From Zoogloeaceae bacterium (GTDB lineage: Bacteria > Pseudomonadota > Gammaproteobacteria > Burkholderiales > Rhodocyclaceae): 64,000 nucleotides of DNA. The stretch lies in assembly GCA_024235595.1 (NCBI GenBank), contig JACKMC010000013.1, forward strand, positions 1 through 64,000, given 5' to 3'. The notes under the pieces were generated by a model that was not told the origin of the DNA, did no database searches, and worked only from the letters and a program-made list of their open reading frames with translations. The position numbers and the translations under genes were made by a program. Positions 32,456 to 39,768 of this stretch are shown here, piece after piece; positions within the stretch are counted from its first letter, which is position 1; every line of letters starts with the position of its first letter.

Positions 32456-33049
32456 TCAGGCAGTGCTCTGGTCCTCGCCGATCAGGATGCGCGTATCCGA
32501 CAGGTAGTAGTGCGGTGGAATCTCGAGGTTGTCGGGAGCCGGCTTGTTCTTGTACACCCGCCCGGCCAGATCGAAGGTCGAGCCGTGGCAGGGGCACAGG
32601 AAGCCGCCCGGCCAATCCTGGCCGAGACCGCTCGCGGCACCGGCCGCGAACTTCTCGCTCGGCGAGCAGCCCAGATGGGTGCAGATTCCCACCGCGATCA
32701 GGTATTCGGGCTTGATCGAGCGATGCGCATTGTGGGCGTACTCGGGCTGCATCGGCCGCTCCGACGAGGGATCGAGCAGATCGTCCTCGATGGTTTCCAG
32801 CCCCGCCAGCATCTGCGGCGTGCGGCGCAGGATCCACACCGGTTTTCCCCGCCATTCGACGGTCATCATCTCGCCCGGGGCGAGATTGCCAATATCCGCC
32901 TCGACCGGGGCACCCGCCGCCCGAGCACGCTGTGAAGGGGTCAGGCTGGCGACGAAGGGCACCGCGGCGGCAACCGCGAGCGAGCCCCCCACGGCAGAGG
33001 TCGCAACCAACAAGCGGCGCCGCGAATCCAGTGATTGTTCCATGTCCAT
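32456..33049 (-). CDS. Solitary Rieske iron-sulfur protein (ubiquinol-cytochrome c reductase type)
   Basis: This 197-residue protein has a Tat-like N-terminus (SRRRLLVATSAVGGSLAVAA) that doubles as a membrane anchor, and a Rieske domain with CTHLGC and CPCHGSTF boxes carrying the 2Fe-2S Cys/His ligands and the disulfide Cys. It resembles PetA of the bc1 complex, but no cytochrome b or c1 gene is beside it. Two ATGs (33049 and 33043) follow GGAG; the first is used. It may be a second, condition-specific Rieske protein for the bc1 complex. Confidence 0.87.
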   Translation of the reverse strand: MDMEQSLDSRRRLLVATSAVGGSLAVAAAVPFVASLTPSQRARAAGAPVEADIGNLAPGEMMTVEWRGKPVWILRRTPQMLAGLETIEDDLLDPSSERPMQPEYAHNAHRSIKPEYLIAVGICTHLGCSPSEKFAAGAASGLGQDWPGGFLCPCHGSTFDLAGRVYKNKPAPDNLEIPPHYYLSDTRILIGEDQSTA

Positions 33050-33136
33050 GTTCTCCGTTGTCAAACTCGAGGGGAGGCAAGTCCCGGGACGGTAACGAAC
33101 GCCGGGGAGACGGACGGTCCGACAGGAGAAACCGCA

Positions 33137-33391
33137 ATGAGCCGGAACACGCGCGGGGCCGATCCCGAGACTTGCCTGCTGCATGCAATGCAAGTCGCGG
33201 GCCAGTTGCGGAGAACGGGCCCAAGTCCTTGCTGTGTCATGGGTCTTTTCCTTGCCGGAAAATTCACGGGGCCGAACCTGGGTGCCACCAAGGTCAAATC
33301 CGACAGCATCCTGCTGGCAGTGCGCCAGATGTGGCAGCGCCTCCGCGCTCAAGCGCTTGCGCCGATGCCGCAGGCCCTGAGCTTGCGATAA
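33137..33391 (+). CDS. Possible small unknown protein
   Basis: An 84-codon frame starts at an ATG eight bases after AGGAG. The predicted sequence has several Cys residues (PETCLLHAMQ; SPCCVMG) but no recognised family or membrane helix. It overlaps the 3' end of the convergent sigma54 activator by 43 bp. It may be spurious; the ribosome binding site is the main support. Confidence 0.3.
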   Translation: MSRNTRGADPETCLLHAMQVAGQLRRTGPSPCCVMGLFLAGKFTGPNLGATKVKSDSILLAVRQMWQRLRAQALAPMPQALSLR

Positions 33392-34686
33392 AGGGTTCGT
33401 TCGGAGATCCCGAGCTGCTGTGCGAGAGCCTTGCGGCTGCCGCTGTGAGCGGCCAGCGCCCTCGCCAGCGCCTCGCACTCGAGGCCGGCAAGGCCTTGCG
33501 GTGCGCCCGCGGACGTCCCGCCGGCGATGTTGGGCGGCGCCGCCGACGCCCCTTCCACGATTTCCCGCGCGAGGTGCTCGACGCCGATCTCCTCGCCGTC
33601 GCACATCAGGCTCGCGCGTTCGAGGACGTTTCGCAGCTCGCGCACATTGCCGGGGAAGGGATAGGTGCACAGCAGCGCCTCGGCCGCCGCGCTCAGATGC
33701 ATTGGCCGCGGCGTCGCGAGTCGCTCCAGCAAGCCGCGCGCGAGCAGCGCGATATCGCTGACTCGCTCGCGCAGCGGCGGGATGGCGATCGGGAAGGTAT
33801 TCAGGCGATAGTAGAGATCCTGGCGGAAACTGCCCTCCGCCACCATCTCGCGCAACGAACGGTGAGTGGCCGAGACGACCCGGATATCCGCCTTGCGCAG
33901 CTCGGTCGAGCCCACCCGTCGATAGGTTCCGGTCTCCAGCAGGCGCAGCAGCTTGACCTGCATCCCGAGCGGAATGTCACCCACCTCGTCGAGGAAGAGG
34001 GTGCCGCCGCTGGCGGTCTCGATGAGGCCCACCTTGCGTGCCGTGGCGCCGGTAAAGGCGCCGCGTTCGTGGCCGAAGAGTTCGCTCTCGAACAGCGTTT
34101 CGGGCAGGCCGGAACAATCGACCGCGATGAACGGCCGTTCGGCCCTCTTGCTGGCCTGATGGATCGCATTCGCGACCAGTTCCTTGCCGCTGCCTGACTC
34201 GCCCTGAAGCAGCACCGTGGCCTCCGAAGGCGCGACCCGGGCCACCAGACCGAGCATCTCCTGGAAGCGCGGCGCGCGGCCGATGAGGCCGTGCTTGTCG
34301 TCGAGCCCGCGGGCAACCTGCAACGGCTCCATCTTCTCGACGAAGAAGGCGATCTCGCCCGCGCTGTCGCGAAGCGGCGAGAGCTCGATGTTTACATACT
34401 CCTCGCCACGCGGTGTGTGGTGCAGGTGCAGCACCTTCTCGCGCCGCCCCGAGGCGAGGCTTTGCGCCAGCGGACAGCTCTCGCCGGCCTGGTCGCAGGG
34501 CACGCTGTAGTGGTGCGAGACCTCGTAGCAGGTGCGCCCGATCACGCTGCGGGCGCTGCCGCTCATGCGGCGATAGGCCTCGTTGGCGGAGATGATGCGG
34601 TACTGCCGGTCGAACAGGATGTGTGGTTCGGCAAGGGACTCGAGGAAGGATTCGAGCTCGCTGAGCGGGCGGATCGAGGCGGTCAT
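33349..34686 (-). CDS. PAS-AAA-Fis sigma54-dependent transcriptional activator
   Basis: This bacterial enhancer-binding protein of about 445 residues has an N-terminal PAS domain with a Cys trio (C53, C64, C71; CYEVSHHYSVPC then ESCPL), an AAA+ domain with Walker A GESGSGKE (162-169), the sigma54-contacting loop GAFTGA (209-214) and Walker B GGTLFLDE (227-234), and a C-terminal Fis-type helix-turn-helix (LAQQLGISERTLYRKLRA). The start is uncertain: ATG 34686, ATG 34695 and GTG 34704 are in frame with no clear ribosome binding site. It is divergent from the cyd operon, whose promoter is of sigma54 type. It is not NorR, which carries a GAF sensor domain. Confidence 0.9.
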   Translation of the reverse strand: MTASIRPLSELESFLESLAEPHILFDRQYRIISANEAYRRMSGSARSVIGRTCYEVSHHYSVPCDQAGESCPLAQSLASGRREKVLHLHHTPRGEEYVNIELSPLRDSAGEIAFFVEKMEPLQVARGLDDKHGLIGRAPRFQEMLGLVARVAPSEATVLLQGESGSGKELVANAIHQASKRAERPFIAVDCSGLPETLFESELFGHERGAFTGATARKVGLIETASGGTLFLDEVGDIPLGMQVKLLRLLETGTYRRVGSTELRKADIRVVSATHRSLREMVAEGSFRQDLYYRLNTFPIAIPPLRERVSDIALLARGLLERLATPRPMHLSAAAEALLCTYPFPGNVRELRNVLERASLMCDGEEIGVEHLAREIVEGASAAPPNIAGGTSAGAPQGLAGLECEALARALAAHSGSRKALAQQLGISERTLYRKLRACGIGASA

Positions 34687-34689
34687 GAC

Positions 34690-34703
34690 TGTCATTATTG
34701 ACA
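34690..34703. promoter_or_regulatory. Inverted repeat between the activator gene and cydP
   Basis: TGTCA-TTAT-TGACA is a perfect palindrome with five-base arms. It lies at the start of the activator gene and about 139 bp upstream of the transcription start predicted for cydP, a suitable place for an upstream activator site and for autoregulation. A second inverted repeat, CCGCC-ACCTT-GGCGG, is at 34724-34738. Confidence 0.4.
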
Positions 34704-34809
34704 CATTGGACTGCCATTATTCGCCGCCACCTTGGCGGACGTCAATCCGAAATGCCAGAAACGCAAGAAAACCGCTGCCATCTCAGAGACTTGCGAATCA
34801 CCGACCTCC

Positions 34810-34825
34810 TGGCACGGAACTTGAT
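34810..34825 (+). promoter_or_regulatory. Sigma54 (-24/-12) promoter of the cyd operon
   Basis: TGGCACG-GAAC-TTGAT matches the sigma54 consensus TGGCACG-N4-TTGCA perfectly in the -24 element and at three of five bases in the -12 element, with correct spacing. Transcription would start near 34836, 22 bp before the cydP ATG. The divergent PAS-AAA-Fis gene is the obvious activator. Confidence 0.68.
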
Positions 34826-34857
34826 AACGCTTTGGGTGAGTTCCAAGGAAATCCCCT

Positions 34858-35064
34858 ATGCCAGACCGCACACTTTCCCGCGAGTTGATCCTCATCGTCT
34901 TGATCAAGCTCGTCGTGCTGACCGCCCTGTGGTGGTTCTTCATCCGCGACGCCCGCGTCGTGGTTGTAGTGCCCGCTGGCGGCGGTGCGCTGAGCGCCGC
35001 TCCGGTGCACCGCGACTCTGAACCCACACGTCCGCAACCCCACGGAGGCCCCAATGGTGTCTGA
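34858..35064 (+). CDS. cydP: CydP, small subunit-like protein of bd oxidase
   Basis: This 68-residue protein has one transmembrane helix (about 9-28; RELILIVLIKLVVLTALWWF) and a proline-rich tail, matching the CydP family found upstream of cydA in betaproteobacteria. It overlaps the cydA start by 11 bp. CydP is thought to associate with or stabilise the bd oxidase. Confidence 0.85.
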   Translation: MPDRTLSRELILIVLIKLVVLTALWWFFIRDARVVVVVPAGGGALSAAPVHRDSEPTRPQPHGGPNGV

Positions 35065-36610
35065 ACAACTCGTAGATCTGTCGCGACTGCAGTTTGCCGC
35101 GACGGCGCTATACCACTTCCTGTTCGTGCCACTGACCATCGGCATGACCTGGATACTGGTAATCATGGAGTCGGTCTACGTGATGACCGGCAAGCCCATC
35201 TACAAGGACATGACCCGCTTCTGGGGCAAGCTCTTCGGCATCAACTTCGCGCTCGGCGTGACCACCGGCCTGACGCTGGAGTTCCAGTTCGGCACCAACT
35301 GGGCCTACTACTCGCACTACGTCGGCGACATCTTCGGCGCGCCGCTGGCGATCGAGGGCCTGATGGCCTTCTTCCTCGAGTCGACCTTCATCGGCCTGTT
35401 CTTCTTCGGCTGGGACCGGCTCTCGCGGCGCCAGCATCTGTTGGTCACCACCCTCATGGCGATCGGCACCAACCTCTCCGCGCTGTGGATCCTGATCGCC
35501 AACGGCTGGATGCAGAATCCCGTAGGTGCCGAATTCTCGGCCATCACCATGCGCATGGAGATGGTCGATTTCTGGGCGGTGGTGTTCAACCCGGACGCCC
35601 AGGCCAAGTTCGTGCATACCGTGTCTGCCGGCTACGTCACCGGCGCGATGTTCGTGCTCTCGATCTCGGCCTGGTACCTGCTCCGGCGCCGTGACGTCGA
35701 GTTTGCCAAGCGCAGCTTCCGCATCGCCGCAGCCTTCGGCCTCGCCTCGGCGCTGTCGGTGATCGTGCTCGGCGACGAATCCGGCTACACCGTGGGCGAA
35801 GCCCAGCAGACCAAGATGGCGGCGATGGAGGCGATGTGGGAGACCGAGCCGGCGCCGGCCGGCCTCAAGCTCATCGCCGGCATCAATGAAGCCGAGATGA
35901 AAAACGACTGGGAGATCGAGATTCCCTGGCTACTGGGCCTGATCGGCACCCGTTCGCTGGACAAGGAGCTGCCGGGCATCAAGGAGATCATCGCCCACAA
36001 CCGCGAGCGCGTGATCTCGGGCATCGAGGCGGTCAAGGCGCTCGACCTGGTGCGTGCCAACCCCAAGGACCAGGCCGCCAAGGAGCGCCTGCTGGCCCAC
36101 CAGCCGGATCTCGGCTTCGGCCTGTTGCTGCGCAAATACGTCGCCTCGATGGACGAGGTCACGCCCGAGCTCATCGACCGCGCCGCGGCCGACACCATTC
36201 CGCGCGTCACCCCGCTGTTCTGGGGCTTCCGCCTGATGGTGGCGCTCGGTTTCGCGATGGCCGCGCTGTTCAGCCTGGCGCTGTTCTACTCGATCAAGGG
36301 CAGCTTCGCCGAGAAGCCCTGGCTGCTGCGCTGGGCCCTGTGGTCGCTGCCGATGCCATGGATCGCCTGCGAGGTCGGCTGGTTCGTGGCCGAGTACGGC
36401 CGCCAGCCCTGGACCATCTATGGCGTGCTGCCGACCCACCTGTCGGTGTCCACCCTCTCGGTGTCTTCCCTCTACGGTTCGCTGGCCGGCTTCGTCGGCT
36501 TCTACACCCTGCTGCTCATCGTCGAGATGTACCTGATGGTGAAGTTCGCCCGCCAGGGGCCCGGCAGTCTCGGCACCGGCCGCTATCTCAACGAAGTCGC
36601 ACACGCCTGA
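35054..36610 (+). CDS. cydA: Cytochrome bd ubiquinol oxidase subunit I
   Basis: CydA is the haem-bearing subunit of the high-affinity, NO- and sulfide-tolerant quinol oxidase. The 518-residue product has nine predicted transmembrane helices, His19-region haem ligand (ALYHFLFVPLTIG), the b558 His (KFVHTVSAGYVTGA), the GRQPW motif (EYGRQPWTIYGVLPT) and a long Q-loop (about 240-380) as in the E. coli L-type. GGAGG precedes the ATG. Second gene of the cyd operon. Confidence 0.96.
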   Translation: MVSEQLVDLSRLQFAATALYHFLFVPLTIGMTWILVIMESVYVMTGKPIYKDMTRFWGKLFGINFALGVTTGLTLEFQFGTNWAYYSHYVGDIFGAPLAIEGLMAFFLESTFIGLFFFGWDRLSRRQHLLVTTLMAIGTNLSALWILIANGWMQNPVGAEFSAITMRMEMVDFWAVVFNPDAQAKFVHTVSAGYVTGAMFVLSISAWYLLRRRDVEFAKRSFRIAAAFGLASALSVIVLGDESGYTVGEAQQTKMAAMEAMWETEPAPAGLKLIAGINEAEMKNDWEIEIPWLLGLIGTRSLDKELPGIKEIIAHNRERVISGIEAVKALDLVRANPKDQAAKERLLAHQPDLGFGLLLRKYVASMDEVTPELIDRAAADTIPRVTPLFWGFRLMVALGFAMAALFSLALFYSIKGSFAEKPWLLRWALWSLPMPWIACEVGWFVAEYGRQPWTIYGVLPTHLSVSTLSVSSLYGSLAGFVGFYTLLLIVEMYLMVKFARQGPGSLGTGRYLNEVAHA

Positions 36611-36626
36611 ACAGGAGCGAAATCCA

Positions 36627-37766
36627 ATGATCATCGATTACCCGACCCTCAAGGTCATCTGGTGGCTGCTGGTAGGCGTGCTGCTGGTCGGCTTTGCCAT
36701 CATGGACGGTCACGACATGGGCGTGGGCACGCTGCTGCCCTTCGTCGGCAAGAACGACGAGGAGCGACGCGTCATCATCAACACCGTCGGTCCGCACTGG
36801 GACGGCAACCAGGTATGGTTCGTCACCGGCGGCGGCGCGATCTTCGCCGCCTGGCCGCTGGTCTACGCCACCGCCTTCAGCGGTTTCTACTGGGCCATGC
36901 TGGCGGTGCTGTGGGCGCTGTTCTTCCGCCCGGTGGGCTTCGACTACCGCAGCAAGATCGACAACGCGAGCTGGCGCAGCACCTGGGACTGGGGCCTGTT
37001 CGTCGGTGGCGCGGTGCCCCCGCTGATCTTCGGCGTGGCCTTCGGCAATCTGCTGCAGGGCGTGCCCTTCAACTTCGACAGCAATCTCGTCTCCTACTAC
37101 ACCGGCTCGTTCTGGGGCCTGCTCAACCCCTTCGCGCTGCTCACCGGCGTGGTCAGTACCGCGATGATCACCTTCCACGGCGCGATCTACCTGATGCACC
37201 GTACCGAAGGCGAGATCCAGCGCCGCAGCCGCAACGCCGCGCTGTTCTTCGGCTTGCTGATGCTGGCCGGCTTTTCGGCGGCCGGGGTGTGGCTGCAGTG
37301 GATACCGGGCTATGCGATCGCCTCGGCAATCGACCCCTCGGCCCTTCCCGATCCGCTCGCCAAGGAAGTGGTGCGCGAGGCGGGTGCGTGGATGAGCAAC
37401 TACCGCAGCATGCCGGCCACCATGGCGCTGCCGGTGCTGGCCTACCTCGGAGCGATCGCCGCCTTGCTGCTGGCATTCAGGGGACGCACCCTGGCGGCGT
37501 TCGTTGCCTCATCGCTGGCCATCGTCGGCGTGATCGGCACGGCGGGCATGTCGATGTTCCCGTTCGTCATGCCCTCATCGACCGACCCGCGCTCCAGCCT
37601 CACCGTGTGGGACAGCGTCTCGAGCCATCTCACCCTGTCGATCATGTTCTTCGCAACCCTGATCTTCATGCCCATCATCATTGCCTACACAAGCTGGGCC
37701 TACTCGGTGATGGCCGGCAAGGTCACCGCTGCCTATGTGCGCGAAAACAGCCACTCGGCCTACTGA
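36627..37766 (+). CDS. cydB: Cytochrome bd ubiquinol oxidase subunit II
   Basis: CydB pairs with CydA in the bd oxidase. The 379-residue product has about eight transmembrane helices and family hallmarks: an N-terminal WWLLVGVLLVGFAIMDGHD segment, GPHWDGNQVW and a C-terminal PFVMPSSTDPRSSLTVWD segment. AGGAG precedes the ATG, 16 bp after cydA. Confidence 0.96.
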   Translation: MIIDYPTLKVIWWLLVGVLLVGFAIMDGHDMGVGTLLPFVGKNDEERRVIINTVGPHWDGNQVWFVTGGGAIFAAWPLVYATAFSGFYWAMLAVLWALFFRPVGFDYRSKIDNASWRSTWDWGLFVGGAVPPLIFGVAFGNLLQGVPFNFDSNLVSYYTGSFWGLLNPFALLTGVVSTAMITFHGAIYLMHRTEGEIQRRSRNAALFFGLLMLAGFSAAGVWLQWIPGYAIASAIDPSALPDPLAKEVVREAGAWMSNYRSMPATMALPVLAYLGAIAALLLAFRGRTLAAFVASSLAIVGVIGTAGMSMFPFVMPSSTDPRSSLTVWDSVSSHLTLSIMFFATLIFMPIIIAYTSWAYSVMAGKVTAAYVRENSHSAY

Positions 37767-37787
37767 ACCGGAAAAGGACAAATCATC

Positions 37788-37898
37788 ATGTGGTATTTCA
37801 CCTGGGTACTGGGCATCGGCTTCGCGGTGCTGCTCGCGATCCTCAACGCAATGTGGGGCGAGAACGAGGAGGCACGCAACCATGGCCGCCGCAACTGA
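37788..37898 (+). CDS. cydX: CydX, small essential bd oxidase subunit
   Basis: This 36-residue protein begins MWYFTWVLGIGFAVLLAILN, followed by AMWGE, the CydX/CbdX signature: one transmembrane helix and a conserved WxE end. It stabilises haem b595/d in CydAB. It overlaps the next gene by 17 bp. Confidence 0.93.
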   Translation: MWYFTWVLGIGFAVLLAILNAMWGENEEARNHGRRN

Positions 37899-38187
37899 GC
37901 CGCGCCGCGAGCCCGCGGCGACGCCGGGGCGCGGCCCCGGGCTCGCCTGGCTGCCGCTGCTGGCCGCCATTGCGATCACCCTCGCCGTCACCATCTATCC
38001 GCCGATGCTGACCGGTAGCGACGGCCATGCCGATCACACCGCGGCGATGCTGGCGATGTGGTCGATGAGCGCCGGCTTCGTGCGCGGCACCGGCTTCCTG
38101 CCACGCAACCGCGTGCTGCGCCTGGCGCTTTCCGGCTGGGCCTGCCTGTTCGCGCTGGGCCTCACGGTGCTGCGCTTGATGAGTTGA
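37882..38187 (+). CDS. ybgE: YbgE-family cyd operon membrane protein
   Basis: This 101-residue protein has two to three transmembrane helices and the YbgE pattern (TIYPPMLTGSDGHADHTAAM followed by MWSMSAGFVRGTGFLPRN). YbgE follows cydX in many proteobacteria; its function is not settled. Its start overlaps cydX. Confidence 0.83.
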   Translation: MAAATEPRREPAATPGRGPGLAWLPLLAAIAITLAVTIYPPMLTGSDGHADHTAAMLAMWSMSAGFVRGTGFLPRNRVLRLALSGWACLFALGLTVLRLMS

Positions 38188-38197
38188 GGAGCGTGCG

Positions 38198-38872
38198 ATG
38201 TTGTTTCGTCAGCTTCACGATGCCGCGAGCAACACCCTTACCTACCTGCTGGCAGACACCGAGGAGCAGGAAGCGGCGGTGATCGACCCGGTGCCGGGAC
38301 AGTCCGAGCTCCTTCTGGCCCTGCTCGGCGAACACGACTTGCGGCTGCGCTATGTGCTGCGCACCCATGTTCATCAACCCGATCGGCGGCCCTGCGCGGC
38401 GCTGTGCCGCCATACCGGCGCGCAGACCGTCATCGGCAACGGTGCGCCGCATGAGCAGCCCGGCCAACGGGTGGCCCACGGCGCCACCCTGGTGCTCGGC
38501 AACGAGGTGCTGCGGGTGCTCGCCACGCCCGGCCATACACCCTGCAGCGTCAGCTACCTGTGGCGAGACCGGCTGTTCTGCGGCGACACCATCGAGATCG
38601 ACGGTTGCTGCGAGCAGACCGACGAGTCGAATGCGGGCCAGCTCTTCGACAGCGTCACCCAGCGCATCTTCATGTTGCCTGACGAGACCCTGATCTTTCC
38701 CGGCCACGATCGCGGCGGACGCAGCATCTCCACGGTGCGCGAGGAACGATCGCGCAACCGCGCATACAACGGCCGCAGCCGCGAGACCTTCATCACCGAC
38801 GTCGGCCTGCGACGCCTCGCCCGCGCACCCGCACGCCGCCTCTTCGACGAGAACGAACATGAGACACGCTGA
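38198..38872 (+). CDS. Metallo-beta-lactamase-fold protein with altered metal motif
   Basis: This 224-residue protein resembles persulfide dioxygenase/glyoxalase II-type MBL proteins (N-terminal MLFRQLHDAASNTLTYLLAD; ATPGHTPCSVSYL; LFCGDTIEIDGC; IFPGHD). The usual HxHxDH motif reads T-H-V-H-Q-P-D-R, so the last Asp-His pair is displaced or lost, while later His and Asp ligands remain. The enzyme may bind a single metal. It overlaps the next gene by 14 bp. A link to sulfide or persulfide metabolism is suggested by the SQR-like gene in the same operon. Confidence 0.75.
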   Translation: MLFRQLHDAASNTLTYLLADTEEQEAAVIDPVPGQSELLLALLGEHDLRLRYVLRTHVHQPDRRPCAALCRHTGAQTVIGNGAPHEQPGQRVAHGATLVLGNEVLRVLATPGHTPCSVSYLWRDRLFCGDTIEIDGCCEQTDESNAGQLFDSVTQRIFMLPDETLIFPGHDRGGRSISTVREERSRNRAYNGRSRETFITDVGLRRLARAPARRLFDENEHETR

Positions 38873-39353
38873 ATGCAAGCCGGCGCCTTGTCGCCCCGAA
38901 ACCCTCTACGCACGACTCGGTGGCGAGCCCGCCATCGGCCGGCTCGTCGATCGCATCTACCACTGGATGCAGGTGCTGCCCGAGGCAAGCGATGTGCTGG
39001 CGATGCACCACGCCGACCTTGGCGAAGTCAAGGCGCGGCTGCGCGCCTTCCTGTCCGGCTGGCTGGGTGGACCCGAACGCTTCCGCGCGTCCTATGGCGA
39101 ACCACGCATGCGCCGCCGCCATTTCGCCTTTGCCATCGACAACGCCGCCCGCGACGGCTGGATGCTTTGCCTGCGCCGCGCGGTAGACGAGGAGGTCGAG
39201 GACCCGCAGCTTGGCGCAGAGCTGAAGGCTGCATTCCAGGCCATGGCGGATCATCTTCGAAATACCGCATCTTCCCGCGACCCGCGGCCGCGTCCCGATT
39301 TCGGACACGGCGCTCGCGCCGCTCACCCGCACCATGGAGCCTGCCAAGCATGA
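38859..39353 (+). CDS. Group II truncated hemoglobin
   Basis: This 164-residue protein has the group II (trHbO) pattern: TLYARLGGEPAIGRLVDRIY, YGEPRMRRRHFAF with the proximal His, and a following RDGWMLCLRRAV with the conserved Trp. Residues after about 130 form a Pro/His-rich tail with no globin match. It is embedded in the cyd operon, which fits O2 or NO handling next to an NO-tolerant oxidase. Confidence 0.85.
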   Translation: MRHAECKPAPCRPETLYARLGGEPAIGRLVDRIYHWMQVLPEASDVLAMHHADLGEVKARLRAFLSGWLGGPERFRASYGEPRMRRRHFAFAIDNAARDGWMLCLRRAVDEEVEDPQLGAELKAAFQAMADHLRNTASSRDPRPRPDFGHGARAAHPHHGACQA

Positions 39354-39739
39354 AAGACGTCCTGCTCGCCAGCAAGTACCCGATCCACATGCTCGAACTG
39401 AGCAAGGACGAGACGCCGCACGCTTCGCTCGACGAGCTGCTGCGCGCCCTCGAGGCGAGGCTCGAAGCCGACCCGCAGGCCGCCCTGATCGCGGTCTTCG
39501 ACCACTACGCGCATACCACCCTGATGGGAGGGGAGATCCGGCCGGACATCCTCGCGGCGAAGAACCTGGTGTTCTGCTTCGGCGCAAAGCTGCCCGATCC
39601 GACCATGCTCGCGGTGCGCCCGCGCTCCATCGGCATCGCCGAGTTGCCCGACCGCTACGTCATAAGCTTTCTCGAGGCCCCCATGCCGGAGGCGAACGAG
39701 AAGATGGTGGCGTGGGTAAAAGCGCTGCGCCGCAACTAG
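39350..39739 (+). CDS. Uncharacterised cyd-operon protein
   Basis: This 129-residue soluble protein starts at an ATG overlapping the globin stop (ATGA). It has alpha/beta character with an ALIAVFDHYAHTTLMGGEI segment and VFCFGAKLPDPTML, and no signal peptide or metal motif beyond scattered His. I recognise it only as a small conserved hypothetical. Tight coupling to the globin gene suggests a joint role. Confidence 0.7.
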   Translation: MKDVLLASKYPIHMLELSKDETPHASLDELLRALEARLEADPQAALIAVFDHYAHTTLMGGEIRPDILAAKNLVFCFGAKLPDPTMLAVRPRSIGIAELPDRYVISFLEAPMPEANEKMVAWVKALRRN

Positions 39740-39768
39740 AGAATCCGTCAAAACACTCTGGAGCTCCC

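Noticed and set aside
33272..33287. Sigma54 promoter for the Rieske gene on the minus strand
   Set aside because: The -24 element is good (TGGCACC) but the -12 element lacks GC and the site is about 220 bp from the start codon.
33349..34704. NorR (NO-responsive sigma54 activator) as identity of the PAS-AAA-Fis protein
   Set aside because: NorR carries a GAF domain and binds GT-N7-AC sites; this protein has a PAS domain and the nearby palindrome has different spacing.
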